64,000 nt of DNA from CAKZNE01 sp964485405 (GCA_964485405.1 CAZAJG010000006.1:1-64000), one strand, 5' to 3'; positions 24,201-32,895 are shown, numbered from the stretch's first letter. Program-made: numbers and translations. Notes: generated by a model from the letters alone, not told the origin.

Positions 24201-26351
24201 CTATTCTCTGACGGTACAATCGTTGGTGACGGATGTACTATAACTTCTTGGTTCTGGGATTTTGGTGATGGCTCAACATCAACCTTACAAAATCCGGCTC
24301 ACGCCTTCCCAACCAATGGAGTTTACCTAGTTTGCCTAACGGTTACTGCCATTTGCAATGGTGAAGTATGTACCGAAACAATCTGCTACAAAATACCGGT
24401 AGAGTTTTGTGATCCATGTGAAGATCTTCAACCTAAATACTACGTAGCGGTTGGCATTGATGGTTGTACTATGTACTTCAATGATGCCACTTCTGTTCCT
24501 GCAGGGTGTGTGATAACCAGTTGGTTCTGGGATTTTGGTGATGGCTCAACATCAACCTTACAAAACCCAGTACACTCTTTCCCTGGAAATGGGAATTACA
24601 ACGTATGCTTAACCGTTACCATGCAATGTGGCAAGAAGATTTGTAAGGAAACTTTCTGCTCCTATATTCCAGTCGAATATTGTGAAAAGAGATGTGAAGT
24701 GGAGCCTGATTTCTATCAAGCTGTGAGTATCAAAAATCCATGCACTTTCCTATTTACCGATGGAACTTCTATAGGCTCAAACTGCTCTATTGTTTCATGG
24801 CATTGGGACTTTGGTGATGGTACAACTTCCTCATTACAAAACCCAACACATACTTTTGCTGCAAGCGGAATATACAATGTATGCTTAACGGTAACTGCAA
24901 ACTGCAATGGTCAGATCTGTATTGAGAAAATCTGTTACCCAGCTTGGGTATTGGGCTGCGATCAGAAATGTGATATCAAGCCTGACTATTACATAGCGAT
25001 TGATCCGGATAGATGTACTTTCTATTTCTCAGATAATACCACTTTAGGATCAGGTTGCACCATTACAGGTTGGACTTGGGATTTTGGTGATGGAAATTCA
25101 TCTAATGCTCAAAACCCAACTCATACCTACTCCGCAAATGGAAGTTATACCGTTTGTTTAACCGTAACTGCCAATTGTAATGGTAAGATTTGTACGGAAA
25201 CCATTTGTTATGATGTAATGGTTAATGGTTGCAACCCTTGTCCATGTGGCCTGGGAGCAAACTTTAGCTTCTCTACGAGCGACTGTAAGGTTCAATTCCA
25301 AAACTTGAGTTTAACCAATGGTTGTACACAAATTACCGGATACTCCTGGGACTTTGGTGATGGAGCTACTTCTAGCGCAGCAAATCCATCGCACACCTAC
25401 GCTGGTTCTGGAACCTATGCGGTTTGTTTAACTATTTATGGTAATAATGGCTATAAAAAATGTCAGGAAACCATCTGTTATGAGGTTGAAGTGGATTGCG
25501 ATCCTTGTGTTTGCGAAATCTTCCCGAAATTCAATTATAAGGAAGCCAACTGTGTAGTTAAATTCAATGATCTAACTACCACAAACAGTTGTACCAGTAT
25601 CCTTTCTTGGAATTGGGACTTTGGTGATGGAAACACTTCTACAGCTCAAAACCCAACACACGTTTATTCTTCTCCTGGAGTTTATGTGGTGTGTTTAACC
25701 GTAGAAGGTTTTGATGGTAAAGAAAAATGTGAGAAGACATATTGTTTTGAAGTAGTAACAGAATGTGAACCTTGTGAATGCGAAGTGAAAGCAGATTTTG
25801 CTTACAACGTTAAAGGTTGTACAGTTGGTTTCTACGACTTGAGTAAAGGAAACATGTGCTCTTCTTTAATAGGATGGTATTGGGATTTTGGTGATGGAAA
25901 CACATCTGGATCTGCCAATCCAACCCATACTTATTCTTCACCCGGATCCTACTATGTATGCTTAGTTACTTACGCTAGTAATGGCAAAGGCATTTGTAAA
26001 GACAGAGTATGTTATAGAGTTGATGTAGAAGATTGTAAAGAATCTTCAGATAGAAAACGAGATGGTGAAGGAGTTGATCCTACTTCTGATCTAGGTGTTA
26101 GCTTATATCCTAATCCTTTCAACGATCAATTGAACATTGATATTGAATTGGACAAAGAACAAGAGGTGAGCATTAATGTTTTCGACTCTTATGGCAAACA
26201 CATAGCAGAAATCACAAAAGGAAGCATGAATGCTGGTAGTCATAGTATAGTATGGCAACCACAAGATGCTAACTTAGCTTCTGGAATGTATATCGTTGCT
26301 ATTAAAACCGCTGATGGTTTTGATTATAAAAAAGTGACATTCAACAAATAG
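21246..26351 (+). CDS. Giant secreted M43-type metalloprotease/PKD-repeat surface protein with T9SS sorting domain
   Basis: The 1701-residue protein has a signal peptide (cleavage near GYAQ), a pappalysin-like M43 zinc protease domain with HEVGHYLNLYH at about residues 246-256, one PKD domain (about 360-440), a beta-propeller-like region (about 450-810), a second PKD-like domain (about 825-880), then seven tandem PKD domains of about 90 residues (about 975-1590), each with the core WDFGDG and several cysteines. It ends with a type A T9SS sorting domain (YPNPFND to the C-terminus). It is predicted to be exported by T9SS and anchored or released at the surface, perhaps as an adhesin-protease. 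Two PKD units share 45 identical bases (24248-24292 and 24521-24565). Confidence 0.88.
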   Translation: MKHLKNLLKGKGMLAFLLFTFCLSMGYAQNSTSSEVKKDFCHTDELLNKSLEEDSELQQKLDDQNSALRNYINNFISTQAPAAQSAGGGSGSANYVIPTVIYVVHNNGVENITDTQVHSQIDKLNSEFSAHGISFCLATEENGTSLPGTGPDPGIVRIQSSLTNHLTSAEGTLKALSPLPADRYLRIWVVKDINNGSGIVGYARFPGTVAPALEGIVMRYDVFGDVATCGCTNLIPSNDQGKVLAHEVGHYLNLYHTFQGGCAGTTAGTCDTQGDLICDTPPVAVANTGCPGSPVNSCTETPTDNNDLLDNHMDYTNDNCRNNFTPGQETRMICAINMFRSTLVSSQNLVYTGVQCNGGILAAFSADNYTPCNGDLVTFTANVQTGVTYTWDFGDGSTPVTGNPVTHSYATGGTNYSVTLTVTDGTNTVSEVQDLFVTDCSPISSSQGNWYFYERAGLDFSGGTPTPDDAAWVNNTITAIGTGQAGEACISQSNSSGDLLFYSNGTEIWNENHSLINSGNPLFGNISAANGMISVPDPGNPNRYYIFTVGASGTYSKGLRYSRVQISGTAASTTGTWNVPITTPSGFQTGDNSALIGGEGITAVAACDGYWILATGRKSSDRYLLVYKVNSSGVTYHSQFQTSSGNIYHRLKASPDGSKLVITQFSFTGTYMYDFDKHNGTVSNEQLINNNSQYGATFSPNSQLLYAADAGGSLYQYDVTAATPSSTEVLVAATNLRSLQIAPDGKVYGTRSGQTRLAVIHQPDNLCTALDPNACNYTILGPELNTMASGTDIRGKWGLPNMVDANTAEVFDNSISCDITNCFTYTFTADYCGNTFIWDFGDMTGGMGGTVTHTYPSAGTYTVTLTIDGTTTVTKTITVGISSSIAGPTTVCLNDANVFNYSASTTGSGLTYNWSATGGTIGLNGNDNVDVTWTSLPGTLTLTVTDPATGCTSTSTINVIEDCSGGCDITPNFYPAISAKDHCVHLFSDGTIVGDGCTITSWFWDFGDGSTSTLQNPAHAFPTNGVYLVCLTVTAICNGEVCTETICYKIPVEFCDPCEDLQPKYYVAVGIDGCTMYFNDATSVPAGCVITSWFWDFGDGSTSTLQNPVHSFPGNGNYNVCLTVTMQCGKKICKETFCSYIPVEYCEKRCEVEPDFYQAVSIKNPCTFLFTDGTSIGSNCSIVSWHWDFGDGTTSSLQNPTHTFAASGIYNVCLTVTANCNGQICIEKICYPAWVLGCDQKCDIKPDYYIAIDPDRCTFYFSDNTTLGSGCTITGWTWDFGDGNSSNAQNPTHTYSANGSYTVCLTVTANCNGKICTETICYDVMVNGCNPCPCGLGANFSFSTSDCKVQFQNLSLTNGCTQITGYSWDFGDGATSSAANPSHTYAGSGTYAVCLTIYGNNGYKKCQETICYEVEVDCDPCVCEIFPKFNYKEANCVVKFNDLTTTNSCTSILSWNWDFGDGNTSTAQNPTHVYSSPGVYVVCLTVEGFDGKEKCEKTYCFEVVTECEPCECEVKADFAYNVKGCTVGFYDLSKGNMCSSLIGWYWDFGDGNTSGSANPTHTYSSPGSYYVCLVTYASNGKGICKDRVCYRVDVEDCKESSDRKRDGEGVDPTSDLGVSLYPNPFNDQLNIDIELDKEQEVSINVFDSYGKHIAEITKGSMNAGSHSIVWQPQDANLASGMYIVAIKTADGFDYKKVTFNK
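24168..26031 (+). repeat. Seven tandem Cys-rich PKD modules, period about 263-281 bases
   Basis: The WDFGDG core recurs near 24256, 24529, 24807, 25078, 25348, 25616 and 25879. Each module has a Cys before the core, VCLTV or a similar strand after it, and the linkers are Cys-rich (PCPCG, PCVCE, PCECE). The first two modules share a 45-base identical stretch, a sign of recent duplication. Confidence 0.85.
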
Positions 26352-26373
26352 TAATCTCCTTTTAAGGATTGAT

Positions 26374-26405
26374 AAAGAGGCTGCCCTAGGGCAGCCTCTT
26401 TTTTT
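26374..26405 (+). terminator. Terminator after the giant surface protein gene
   Basis: AGAGGCTGCCC and its complement GGGCAGCCTCT form a perfect 24-base palindrome followed by a T run. It lies 22 bases after the stop codon and immediately before hemJ. Confidence 0.88.
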
Positions 26406-26435
26406 GTGATATTTGCCCTTCTAATTACCGTAAAA

Positions 26436-26978
26436 ATGATCAGTCTTTATCTCTTTTTTAAAGCTCTCCATATAATTGGTTTCGTTTCTTGGTTTGCTGG
26501 GATATTTTATATCGTACGGCTTTTTGTTTATCATCGGGAAGCGTGGGATCTAGAAAACGATTCAGGCGAAATACTGAGAAAGCAATACGAGATAATGGAA
26601 GGTAGGCTGTATAGTATTATTCAAACTCCGGCCATGATCATGACTTGGATTGGTGGAATTGGAATGTTAAGTATAAACTCTACTTGGCTCTCTCAACCTT
26701 GGATGCATATTAAACTAAGCTTGGTCATTATCCTCACCATTTACCACATTTCTTGTGGACGAAATATCAAGCGATTGAAAAATTCTAAAACCAATACAAG
26801 TAGTTTTGGCTATCGTCTTTACAACGAGCTGCCTACTCTTATTTTAATCTCTATTGTAATGCTTGCCGTATGGAAAAACCTGAATGGATTATGGTTTGGT
26901 TTAATTGTGCTTTTGGCACTTGGTGTTCTATTTTTCGTTGTTGCAAAGCTGTATAAAAAACGTAGAGAAAATCCCTAA
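26436..26978 (+). CDS. hemJ: HemJ-like protoporphyrinogen oxidase (CopD/UPF0093 family)
   Basis: The 180-residue polytopic membrane protein matches the HemJ family: an early His in FKALHIIGFVSWFAGIFYIVRLFVYH, then IMEGRLYSIIQTPAMIMTWIGG, then WMHIKLSLVIILTIYH with conserved His and Lys. HemJ oxidises protoporphyrinogen IX to protoporphyrin IX. I chose ATG 26436 because the longer frame starts inside the sequence just after the upstream terminator. The next gene starts four bases after the stop, suggesting co-transcription. Confidence 0.85.
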   Translation: MISLYLFFKALHIIGFVSWFAGIFYIVRLFVYHREAWDLENDSGEILRKQYEIMEGRLYSIIQTPAMIMTWIGGIGMLSINSTWLSQPWMHIKLSLVIILTIYHISCGRNIKRLKNSKTNTSSFGYRLYNELPTLILISIVMLAVWKNLNGLWFGLIVLLALGVLFFVVAKLYKKRRENP

Positions 26979-26982
26979 TCGT

Positions 26983-27495
26983 ATGAAAAAGCCGGCTTTT
27001 GAAATTGAGTTTAAAAAACAAAGTCTTTTACGATTAAATGAGAATGCTCCAAGAATTAAGAAGTGCTTGGAAATGTTGGATGAGGAATATATTTGGCGAA
27101 AGTCAAATAGCGAGACCAACAGCATCGGCAACCTCATTCTTCACCTTTGCGGAAACATCCGGCAATATGCAATCTCCTCTCTTGCCGAAAAGCCAGATGA
27201 AAGAGATAGAAACTCTGAGTTTGAAAACAAGCACTCCTTATCAAAAGAAGAGCTAATTCAAAGGCTTAACTCAACGGTATTTGAAGCCTCTCAGGTTATC
27301 CAGTCTTTAACAGAAGCAGACCTCTTAAGAGTTAGACCCGTACAATGTTTTGAAATGTCGGGTATAGGAGTTATTATTCATGTTGTTGAGCATTTCTCTT
27401 ACCATACCGGGCAAATTGCATTACTAACCAAACTAGCTATAGAGAAAGATCTAGGCTTTTATGCGGATGCCAATCTTACGTCTAAAAATCAATAA
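26983..27495 (+). CDS. DinB-like four-helix metal-binding protein (DUF1572 type)
   Basis: The 170-residue helical protein carries His residues in NLILHLCGNIRQY and VVEHFSYHTGQIALL, the metal-site pattern of the DinB/YfiT superfamily. Some members are thiol transferases or DNA-damage-induced proteins; the substrate here is unknown. The start at 26983 follows the hemJ stop by four bases; a longer upstream frame would overlap hemJ and reads as its shadow. It is convergent with the next gene, which ends on the following base. Confidence 0.78.
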   Translation: MKKPAFEIEFKKQSLLRLNENAPRIKKCLEMLDEEYIWRKSNSETNSIGNLILHLCGNIRQYAISSLAEKPDERDRNSEFENKHSLSKEELIQRLNSTVFEASQVIQSLTEADLLRVRPVQCFEMSGIGVIIHVVEHFSYHTGQIALLTKLAIEKDLGFYADANLTSKNQ

Positions 27496-28101
27496 TCATT
27501 TTGATGATAATTCGGTTGCCTTTGCACTGGATACAGGCAATTGAATTGTTAATAATTGACTCTTCGGCAGAGACCTCAATTGCATGACCGTGTCCTTGTC
27601 TCGGTATGAAACAATCAACTTCCAATGAGCCTCAAGAGTATTTAATGATTTAGGAAGAGTAAAGCTCCCATCCGAACTTGTAACCCCCCACCACTCCAGC
27701 TCTTTTATATGCAACACTACCCCTTGTAGGGGTTGTTCTTTATGGTAAACGATCCCTCTAATTGACCGATTCTCTTCACAGGGTTGATATACAAATGGCT
27801 GTACAGGGTTGTATATGATTAATACCAAAAAAACAAGTAAACCACTACCGATTTCTAAACGCCCTGAATGCAGTTGAAAGAAACCCGATAAAGAGGATAC
27901 AAAACTGGAGCCTGCCACAGCCATAACAATATGAAGTGCCGCAAATTGTGATGGTGAAGGGCATGGAATGAGTATGGCTATTAAAAGAACCAATAACATT
28001 AACCCTATTCCCACCCAAAATGGCAGTTTCAGTTTCACCTTTTTCCCCCCTGTTTTAATCTTGATATCTCTACCAGCTACGTATTTCCCTTTAACTTTCA
28101 T
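27496..28101 (-). CDS. Membrane protein with N-terminal KYxAGxDxxIK motif and carboxypeptidase-regulatory-like domain
   Basis: The 201-residue protein begins MKVKGKYVAGRDIKIKTGGK, then has three hydrophobic segments (about 25-45, 50-75 and 85-105), then a soluble beta-rich domain (about 120-195, IRGIVYHKEQPLQGVVLHI and SDGSFTLP) resembling a carboxypeptidase-regulatory-like fold. The N-terminal motif is shared with the C-terminus of the protein encoded at 28694-29596 (AKYMAGGDMYIKIKK), pointing to a functional link. I chose Met at 28101 over a longer start with no family features. I do not recognise a named family. Confidence 0.55.
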   Translation of the reverse strand: MKVKGKYVAGRDIKIKTGGKKVKLKLPFWVGIGLMLLVLLIAILIPCPSPSQFAALHIVMAVAGSSFVSSLSGFFQLHSGRLEIGSGLLVFLVLIIYNPVQPFVYQPCEENRSIRGIVYHKEQPLQGVVLHIKELEWWGVTSSDGSFTLPKSLNTLEAHWKLIVSYRDKDTVMQLRSLPKSQLLTIQLPVSSAKATELSSK

Positions 28102-28378
28102 TTTTTTCTGTAGATAAAAGCAAAAAATGGCTTGGTGCAAAATATTAATATATCGCTCCCTGGTCCTAAATTCCTATTTAAACGACTTAGAAAAACAAAT
28201 TAACCGCTTTGGATGGTTGAAACGCGAACTTTGATGATTACCGGAAAACTATTACCGCTTAAAAACAGTTCTCCTTTGCTTTTAAATTTACTATTTAAGA
28301 TTTATTTGACTCAATAAAAACCTAAATATTTATTTATCAAACAAATACACTAGGTAAAAAAACAGGGCTTTTCTAATG

Positions 28379-28669
28379 CTAAGATCTTAGCTTGTTTTGA
28401 TGATTGTGTTTTTCAAAAGCCTTAGCATCTCTTAAAATTTGGAGATACGTTTTACCTTCAAACGAAGTTCCCGTTAACTCGCCCCTAGAGATGTATAAGG
28501 TAAGGGTAAGTATTTCGCTGGCACTCATGCGCCCGCTATCCTTCAACTCCTTCATATCTAAATGAAAACTATTCCTAGTATAGGTATAGTCTGCAGACAA
28601 ATCTTGCATAAAAATCAATACGATAGAGATGAGCAGGGTGAGTATTCCTACAAGAGCAAAGCGTTTCAT
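28379..28669 (-). CDS. Small protein with N-terminal membrane helix, function unknown
   Basis: The 96-residue protein has a hydrophobic N-terminus (ALVGILTLLISIVLIFMQ), either an uncleaved anchor or a signal peptide, then a short polar and helical region. No motif is recognised. It lies 24 bases after the end of the 300-residue gene on the same strand, so the two are probably co-transcribed. The next gene on this strand follows 277 bases later. Confidence 0.5.
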   Translation of the reverse strand: MKRFALVGILTLLISIVLIFMQDLSADYTYTRNSFHLDMKELKDSGRMSASEILTLTLYISRGELTGTSFEGKTYLQILRDAKAFEKHNHQNKLRS

Positions 28670-28693
28670 AATTTAATACAATTCCTATTCTAA

Positions 28694-29596
28694 CTATTTC
28701 TTTATTTTAATATACATATCCCCTCCAGCCATATACTTAGCTTGGATGTTTGCCTTACCATCTAAAAAGATTCCTTTAAACTTTTTAAACTTTTTTATTT
28801 CCGTATGTATACTATTCTTGTTTTTGTTGCTTCTTCCTTTTGTATCATCTCCAAATGGCTTTAGGGTAGACTTGAAAACAGATAAAATAATACCCAGTTG
28901 TGGATCGCTTACAAGCTTGAGTTTTTCTGTATTGAAAGGAATAGTGTTTTCTACTTCTGGTGACAGTTCACATAGTTTAAAAAACAAAATATTCTTCGCC
29001 TTTTTTGACAAGAGTTGATCGTCTTTCAACATTTGAAGAATTTGATCGGAGGACCATTTGTTGCTTAAAAGCCAAATGCTATAAACAGCTTCTTCCAGTT
29101 GCTCTGTGGCCTTTTCTTGATTTGGGTTTAACCAGTTATACTTTAAACCTGAATAATCCAAAGACTTTTTAAACTGATCACCAAAAGTGATAGCATCTTC
29201 CTCATGCGAAACAACTTGTAAATCTGTTGGTTTGTTTGATCTTTTGGCTACCACTTTCGGATTTACCACTTCTTTCCACTCCAAATAATGATGCCGGTAT
29301 GCTTTGTAATGAGGAAAACCAAGATATAAAGAGAGCGTATCTACTCGATCTTCACTCAACCCTATCTCAATCGAGTTGTTAGACAAAGCGCTTTGAGCCT
29401 TTTGCCAAATACTCTCTTTTAAGTAGCGGGGGGTCATCCTTACACCGTAAGGATCACCTTCCCTAATGATGGCCTCACTCAGTTTTTGAAAACCATGAGT
29501 ATTAAGCTCAACACCAGCTTTGTAAGCCGCTGCTTCGAGTAGAGTTTGTATTTCGTTGGTAGAATATAAAGGCATTAATTTATACTTATCATTCAA
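28694..29596 (-). CDS. Uncharacterised protein with HTH-like N-terminal domain and C-terminal KYxAGxDxxIK motif
   Basis: The 300-residue soluble protein has an N-terminal part (about 1-110) with the pattern LSEDRVDTLSLYLGFPHYKAY, similar to a Bacteroidota domain in which a helix-turn-helix-like segment precedes 'LaxYLGF'. The middle is helical. It ends NIQAKYMAGGDMYIKIKK, nearly the same motif as the start of the 27496-28101 protein. I do not recognise a function. The LytTR regulator gene is directly upstream on the same strand (95 bases). Confidence 0.55.
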   Translation of the reverse strand: MNDKYKLMPLYSTNEIQTLLEAAAYKAGVELNTHGFQKLSEAIIREGDPYGVRMTPRYLKESIWQKAQSALSNNSIEIGLSEDRVDTLSLYLGFPHYKAYRHHYLEWKEVVNPKVVAKRSNKPTDLQVVSHEEDAITFGDQFKKSLDYSGLKYNWLNPNQEKATEQLEEAVYSIWLLSNKWSSDQILQMLKDDQLLSKKAKNILFFKLCELSPEVENTIPFNTEKLKLVSDPQLGIILSVFKSTLKPFGDDTKGRSNKNKNSIHTEIKKFKKFKGIFLDGKANIQAKYMAGGDMYIKIKK

Positions 29597-29690
29597 GTAA
29601 ACTATAATTTGAATAATAAGTCTTTGGTTTTTTCCTAAACCATGCTATTGTTTTCCTAAAACTATTTTTAAAAACACCAAATAACAGGGC

Positions 29691-30437
29691 TTAAACAATC
29701 TTCAGCCTGCTTTTTACTTCGGCCTTAAAGGAAGGGCCCATGGGTATTGGAATACCTAAAATCAACAGATCGTCTTCTTCTAGTGCTTGAACGTAGTTAA
29801 GATTAACTACATAGGATCGATGAACTTGTAAGAATGGAGGCGTAGATAGATGTTTAAAGACCTCCGACATACTAACTGCTGGCTCGTACTTGACTAGCTC
29901 GTTAGAGTTCTCACTTGACTTAACGTAAATTTCCGAATATGAGCGAGATGCTTTTATGTAACATATACTTTCAAATCCTACCTTAACTCTTTTCCCAGAT
30001 TTACCACTTGGTTTTAAGAAAAGAGCATTCTCCAAAACTCCAAGTTTTTCTTCAACATTATCGTCACTTGTCCGCTTACAGGCCAACTCAATATTATAAG
30101 CCAGTAAGTGTTCATTAAAAGGCTTATTCATAAAAAATGACAGGTGGGTATTTTGGGTACGATTCAGAGTTCTCGGATCATTCAAATCAGTGAGGTAAAT
30201 GATTGGAATCTGATACTTTTCATGAATCTGCTTTGCCAATTCAATGCCATCAACAGCTCCGTCAAGATCGATATCCATTAAAACTACATTTGGCAAATCT
30301 TCTTCAATAGACTTTTTAGCTGTATCAGCATCGGCTACTATATCCGTAACTTTGTAGCCCAAACGACTTAATTTTTGCGAAGTATCTTCTGCAATTAGTA
30401 CATCATTTTCTACTATAAGAACCCGAATGGTTTGCAC
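29691..30437 (-). CDS. LytTR-type response regulator
   Basis: The 248-residue regulator has a receiver domain (about 1-120) with the acidic pocket (Glu10, Asp12), the phosphoacceptor Asp55 in VVLMDIDLDG and a Lys in MNKPF, then a LytTR DNA-binding domain (about 145-248; FLQVHRSYVVNLNYV is typical). It is divergent from a TPR histidine kinase gene, most likely its partner. LytTR domains bind direct repeats at promoters; none was assigned here. Confidence 0.9.
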   Translation of the reverse strand: MQTIRVLIVENDVLIAEDTSQKLSRLGYKVTDIVADADTAKKSIEEDLPNVVLMDIDLDGAVDGIELAKQIHEKYQIPIIYLTDLNDPRTLNRTQNTHLSFFMNKPFNEHLLAYNIELACKRTSDDNVEEKLGVLENALFLKPSGKSGKRVKVGFESICYIKASRSYSEIYVKSSENSNELVKYEPAVSMSEVFKHLSTPPFLQVHRSYVVNLNYVQALEEDDLLILGIPIPMGPSFKAEVKSRLKIV

Positions 30438-30451
30438 GATAATTTTTTTTT

Positions 30452-30459
30452 CAAAGTTA
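30452..30459 (-). promoter_or_regulatory. Candidate -7 element of the LytTR regulator gene
   Basis: On the minus strand TAACTTTG (30459-30452) matches TAnnTTTG and predicts a start about 11 bases before the ATG. Confidence 0.45.
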
Positions 30460-30508
30460 AGGTGCTTATTCTTAAATTAACACAAAGCAATTTCCGAATC
30501 CTAAGTAA

Positions 30509-32464
30509 ATGAAGTTATTCCGTTTTTTTCTCTCTTTTAGTTTTTACATACTCACCTACACTTCCACTTTAGCTCAAGAGGACAGGCATTTTTTTTATGC
30601 CGATAGCCTGATGAAAACTGGAAACACAAAAGAAGCGCAAAAACAATACAGGCAAATTTTAAAAAAAGCTACACTAAAAGAAGACTCTAAACTTAAAATC
30701 AGCGCCTATCTCAAATTGGCTAATTCCAATTTTAATGTTGATAAGGATACTGCTCAACATTATTACTCTCTTGCTATAGCTGTTCCTAAAGACTTACAAA
30801 ACCTCGAACTTATTGGCCAAGCCCACTTAAATCTTGGATCTCTTTATAGTCATCGTCACATCTATGAAAAGAGCCTAGAAAACTACCAGGAAGCCGCTAC
30901 CTTTTACCATGCTGCCGGAAAAGATAGTATGGTAGCTATAGTAGACTTAAACAGAGGTGCTGACTACAAGCGCCTTTCTGACTATGACAAAGCAACAGAG
31001 TTTTTACTCAAAGCAGAAAACGGCTTTTTACAATATAGACACGATAGACATTTAAGCTCTGTCTATCAAATTTTTGCCAACGTACTTCGAGAACAAAAGA
31101 GATTCTCAGAGTCTATAAAGTACCATCAAAAAGGTATTGACCTTAGAAAAAGCATACCTAACTACCAACTTCTTTCTGGCTCTTATAATGATTTGGGCAA
31201 TACCTTCAGAACAATGGGTAAGCTTGATTCTGCATTAATATACTATCAATTATCCTTACACTTAAAGGATTCGCTTCAAAGCAGTCCTCGATCCTTGAGC
31301 AAAGCTTACAGTAATATTGGAGAAACATTTATTCAATTGGGCCAATTGCAGAAAGCTGATGATTACCTGAACACATCTTTAAATCTTAAAAAAGAAGTTG
31401 GCGATCAATATGGAGAAGCTTATGTACTTACTCAGCTTGGTGAGCTTAGTTTAAATCAGAAAGATTATCGTACATCCCTCCGATACCTTGAGCAAGGTTT
31501 AGGGTTAGCTAAAAAAGGGAATCACAAAAAGGTTATTGAGGAAAACTTAAGGTTACACAGAGATGTGTATGAAGGATTAAAAGACTTTAAACAAGCCCTT
31601 TATTACGCTAAAAAATATGATATTGTTCATGAAGAAATATACAACCAAAGAACTGCATTAACCTCAGACAACCTTAAGATTAGTTATGAAGTAGAAAAAA
31701 AGGAAAAGGAGCTTCTCAAATTATATCAGAGTAATGAGCTTCAACAATTATCAATTGGCCGCCAAGCGCTAATAAACAAAGGGTTGTTTTTGCTAACAGG
31801 GCTTCTCATCGTTATTGCCATCCTGTTGTTCTTTGCCTTTAGGCTGAATAAAAAGAATGCGGTATTGCAAAGCACACTTCTGAACGACAACCAACATAGA
31901 ACGAAAAACTTTTTGCAAACCCTAATTAGCTTATTCAGTATTCAAGCCAATGAATTAGATGACCCCCGGGCAAAGGCTGCGGTAAAAGATGGCGAGAGTC
32001 GGGTAAATGCTATGATGATGATTCATCGTTATTTTTCTGATCCCAATTTAACAGAAACACGGCTTAATTTTAAAGAATACTCCACGGCTTTGGTGGAGCA
32101 AATTCAACTTAGCTTTCAAAAACCAGGAAAAACCACTGAGCTTAAGTTGGATTTAGATATGATTATGCTCGAAGCTTATCAAAGCACACCTTTAGCCTTA
32201 ATTCTAAATGAGCTTGTGAGTAACGCCTTTAAATATGCAACGGAAGGCGAAAATAGTTCCATAATGGTTTCTCTTAAGAAAAAGAATCTCAACCTGCACC
32301 TACAGGTAAAAGACAATGGTCCGGGTTTACCTGAGAATCTCAATATAGATGCTCTAAATTCTTCTGGTTTAAAGCTCGTTCGACTTTTTGTAAAACAGCT
32401 AAAAGGAGAACTTAAGCTTTCCAATCAAGGTGGGTTTACTTGTGATGTTTTTGTTAAAATATAA
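30509..32464 (+). CDS. TPR-containing membrane sensor histidine kinase (HisKA_2 type)
   Basis: The 651-residue kinase has a signal peptide, about six tetratricopeptide repeats in the periplasm (about 30-380, for example ALIYYQLSLHLKDSL), a coiled coil, one membrane helix (about 422-446, KGLFLLTGLLIVIAILLFFAF), then a HisKA_2-type phosphoacceptor region (NDNQHRTKNFLQTL, His463) and a HATPase domain (about 550-650: LNELVSNAFKYA and DNGPGLP). It is divergent from the LytTR regulator, with which it should form a two-component system. The signal is unknown. Confidence 0.88.
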   Translation: MKLFRFFLSFSFYILTYTSTLAQEDRHFFYADSLMKTGNTKEAQKQYRQILKKATLKEDSKLKISAYLKLANSNFNVDKDTAQHYYSLAIAVPKDLQNLELIGQAHLNLGSLYSHRHIYEKSLENYQEAATFYHAAGKDSMVAIVDLNRGADYKRLSDYDKATEFLLKAENGFLQYRHDRHLSSVYQIFANVLREQKRFSESIKYHQKGIDLRKSIPNYQLLSGSYNDLGNTFRTMGKLDSALIYYQLSLHLKDSLQSSPRSLSKAYSNIGETFIQLGQLQKADDYLNTSLNLKKEVGDQYGEAYVLTQLGELSLNQKDYRTSLRYLEQGLGLAKKGNHKKVIEENLRLHRDVYEGLKDFKQALYYAKKYDIVHEEIYNQRTALTSDNLKISYEVEKKEKELLKLYQSNELQQLSIGRQALINKGLFLLTGLLIVIAILLFFAFRLNKKNAVLQSTLLNDNQHRTKNFLQTLISLFSIQANELDDPRAKAAVKDGESRVNAMMMIHRYFSDPNLTETRLNFKEYSTALVEQIQLSFQKPGKTTELKLDLDMIMLEAYQSTPLALILNELVSNAFKYATEGENSSIMVSLKKKNLNLHLQVKDNGPGLPENLNIDALNSSGLKLVRLFVKQLKGELKLSNQGGFTCDVFVKI

Positions 32465-32508
32465 GTATGAGTGGATTCTAATAACCCACCCATACTTCTT
32501 AAACTTTA

Positions 32509-32895
32509 TTAAGGCAACCTTAGGTCGACCGTTGCGTTATTCGCATTAATTGTAAAAACCCCGCTCGTGTGCGTTAGGCTTTCATTTTGATAAACTTCAA
32601 AATAATAATCTCCCTCAGCAAGTAAACAATCAAAAGCTCCCTGAGCGTTAGTTACATCTGTATCCAAGCATTCGTTAGGAATATGTCGAATCGCATGAAT
32701 TTCAGCATTTACTTGAGGTACGTTATTCGCATTAACTAGAGTTCCAGTAACAATGTTTAAATCGTCTTCGTCCTCTCCCTCCTTATGTTGTAATTCTGAA
32801 CGGTTAAAGCCTTCCCTATCTTCATAATTTTCCTTACTACAGCTCACAAGTCCAAAAACTACAAATAGGGTAAAAGAATAAACTAATGTTTTCAT
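32509..32895 (-). CDS. Small lipoprotein with carboxypeptidase-regulatory-like fold
   Basis: The 128-residue protein has a lipoprotein signal peptide with lipobox LVSC, then an acidic linker (EGEDEDD), then a domain of about 80 residues with the pattern VTGTLVNANNVPQVNAEIHA, NAQGAFDCLLAEGDYYFEV and VDLRLP. That is the carboxypeptidase-regulatory/SpaA-like beta-sandwich. It has a few cysteines. No partner is visible. It is convergent with the histidine kinase gene (44 bases between ends). Confidence 0.7.
   Translation of the reverse strand: MKTLVYSFTLFVVFGLVSCSKENYEDREGFNRSELQHKEGEDEDDLNIVTGTLVNANNVPQVNAEIHAIRHIPNECLDTDVTNAQGAFDCLLAEGDYYFEVYQNESLTHTSGVFTINANNATVDLRLP

Noticed and set aside
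24168..26031. Tandem repeats considered as a CRISPR-like or mobile element
   Set aside because: The period is about 270 bases and in frame with coding sequence; they are protein-domain repeats.
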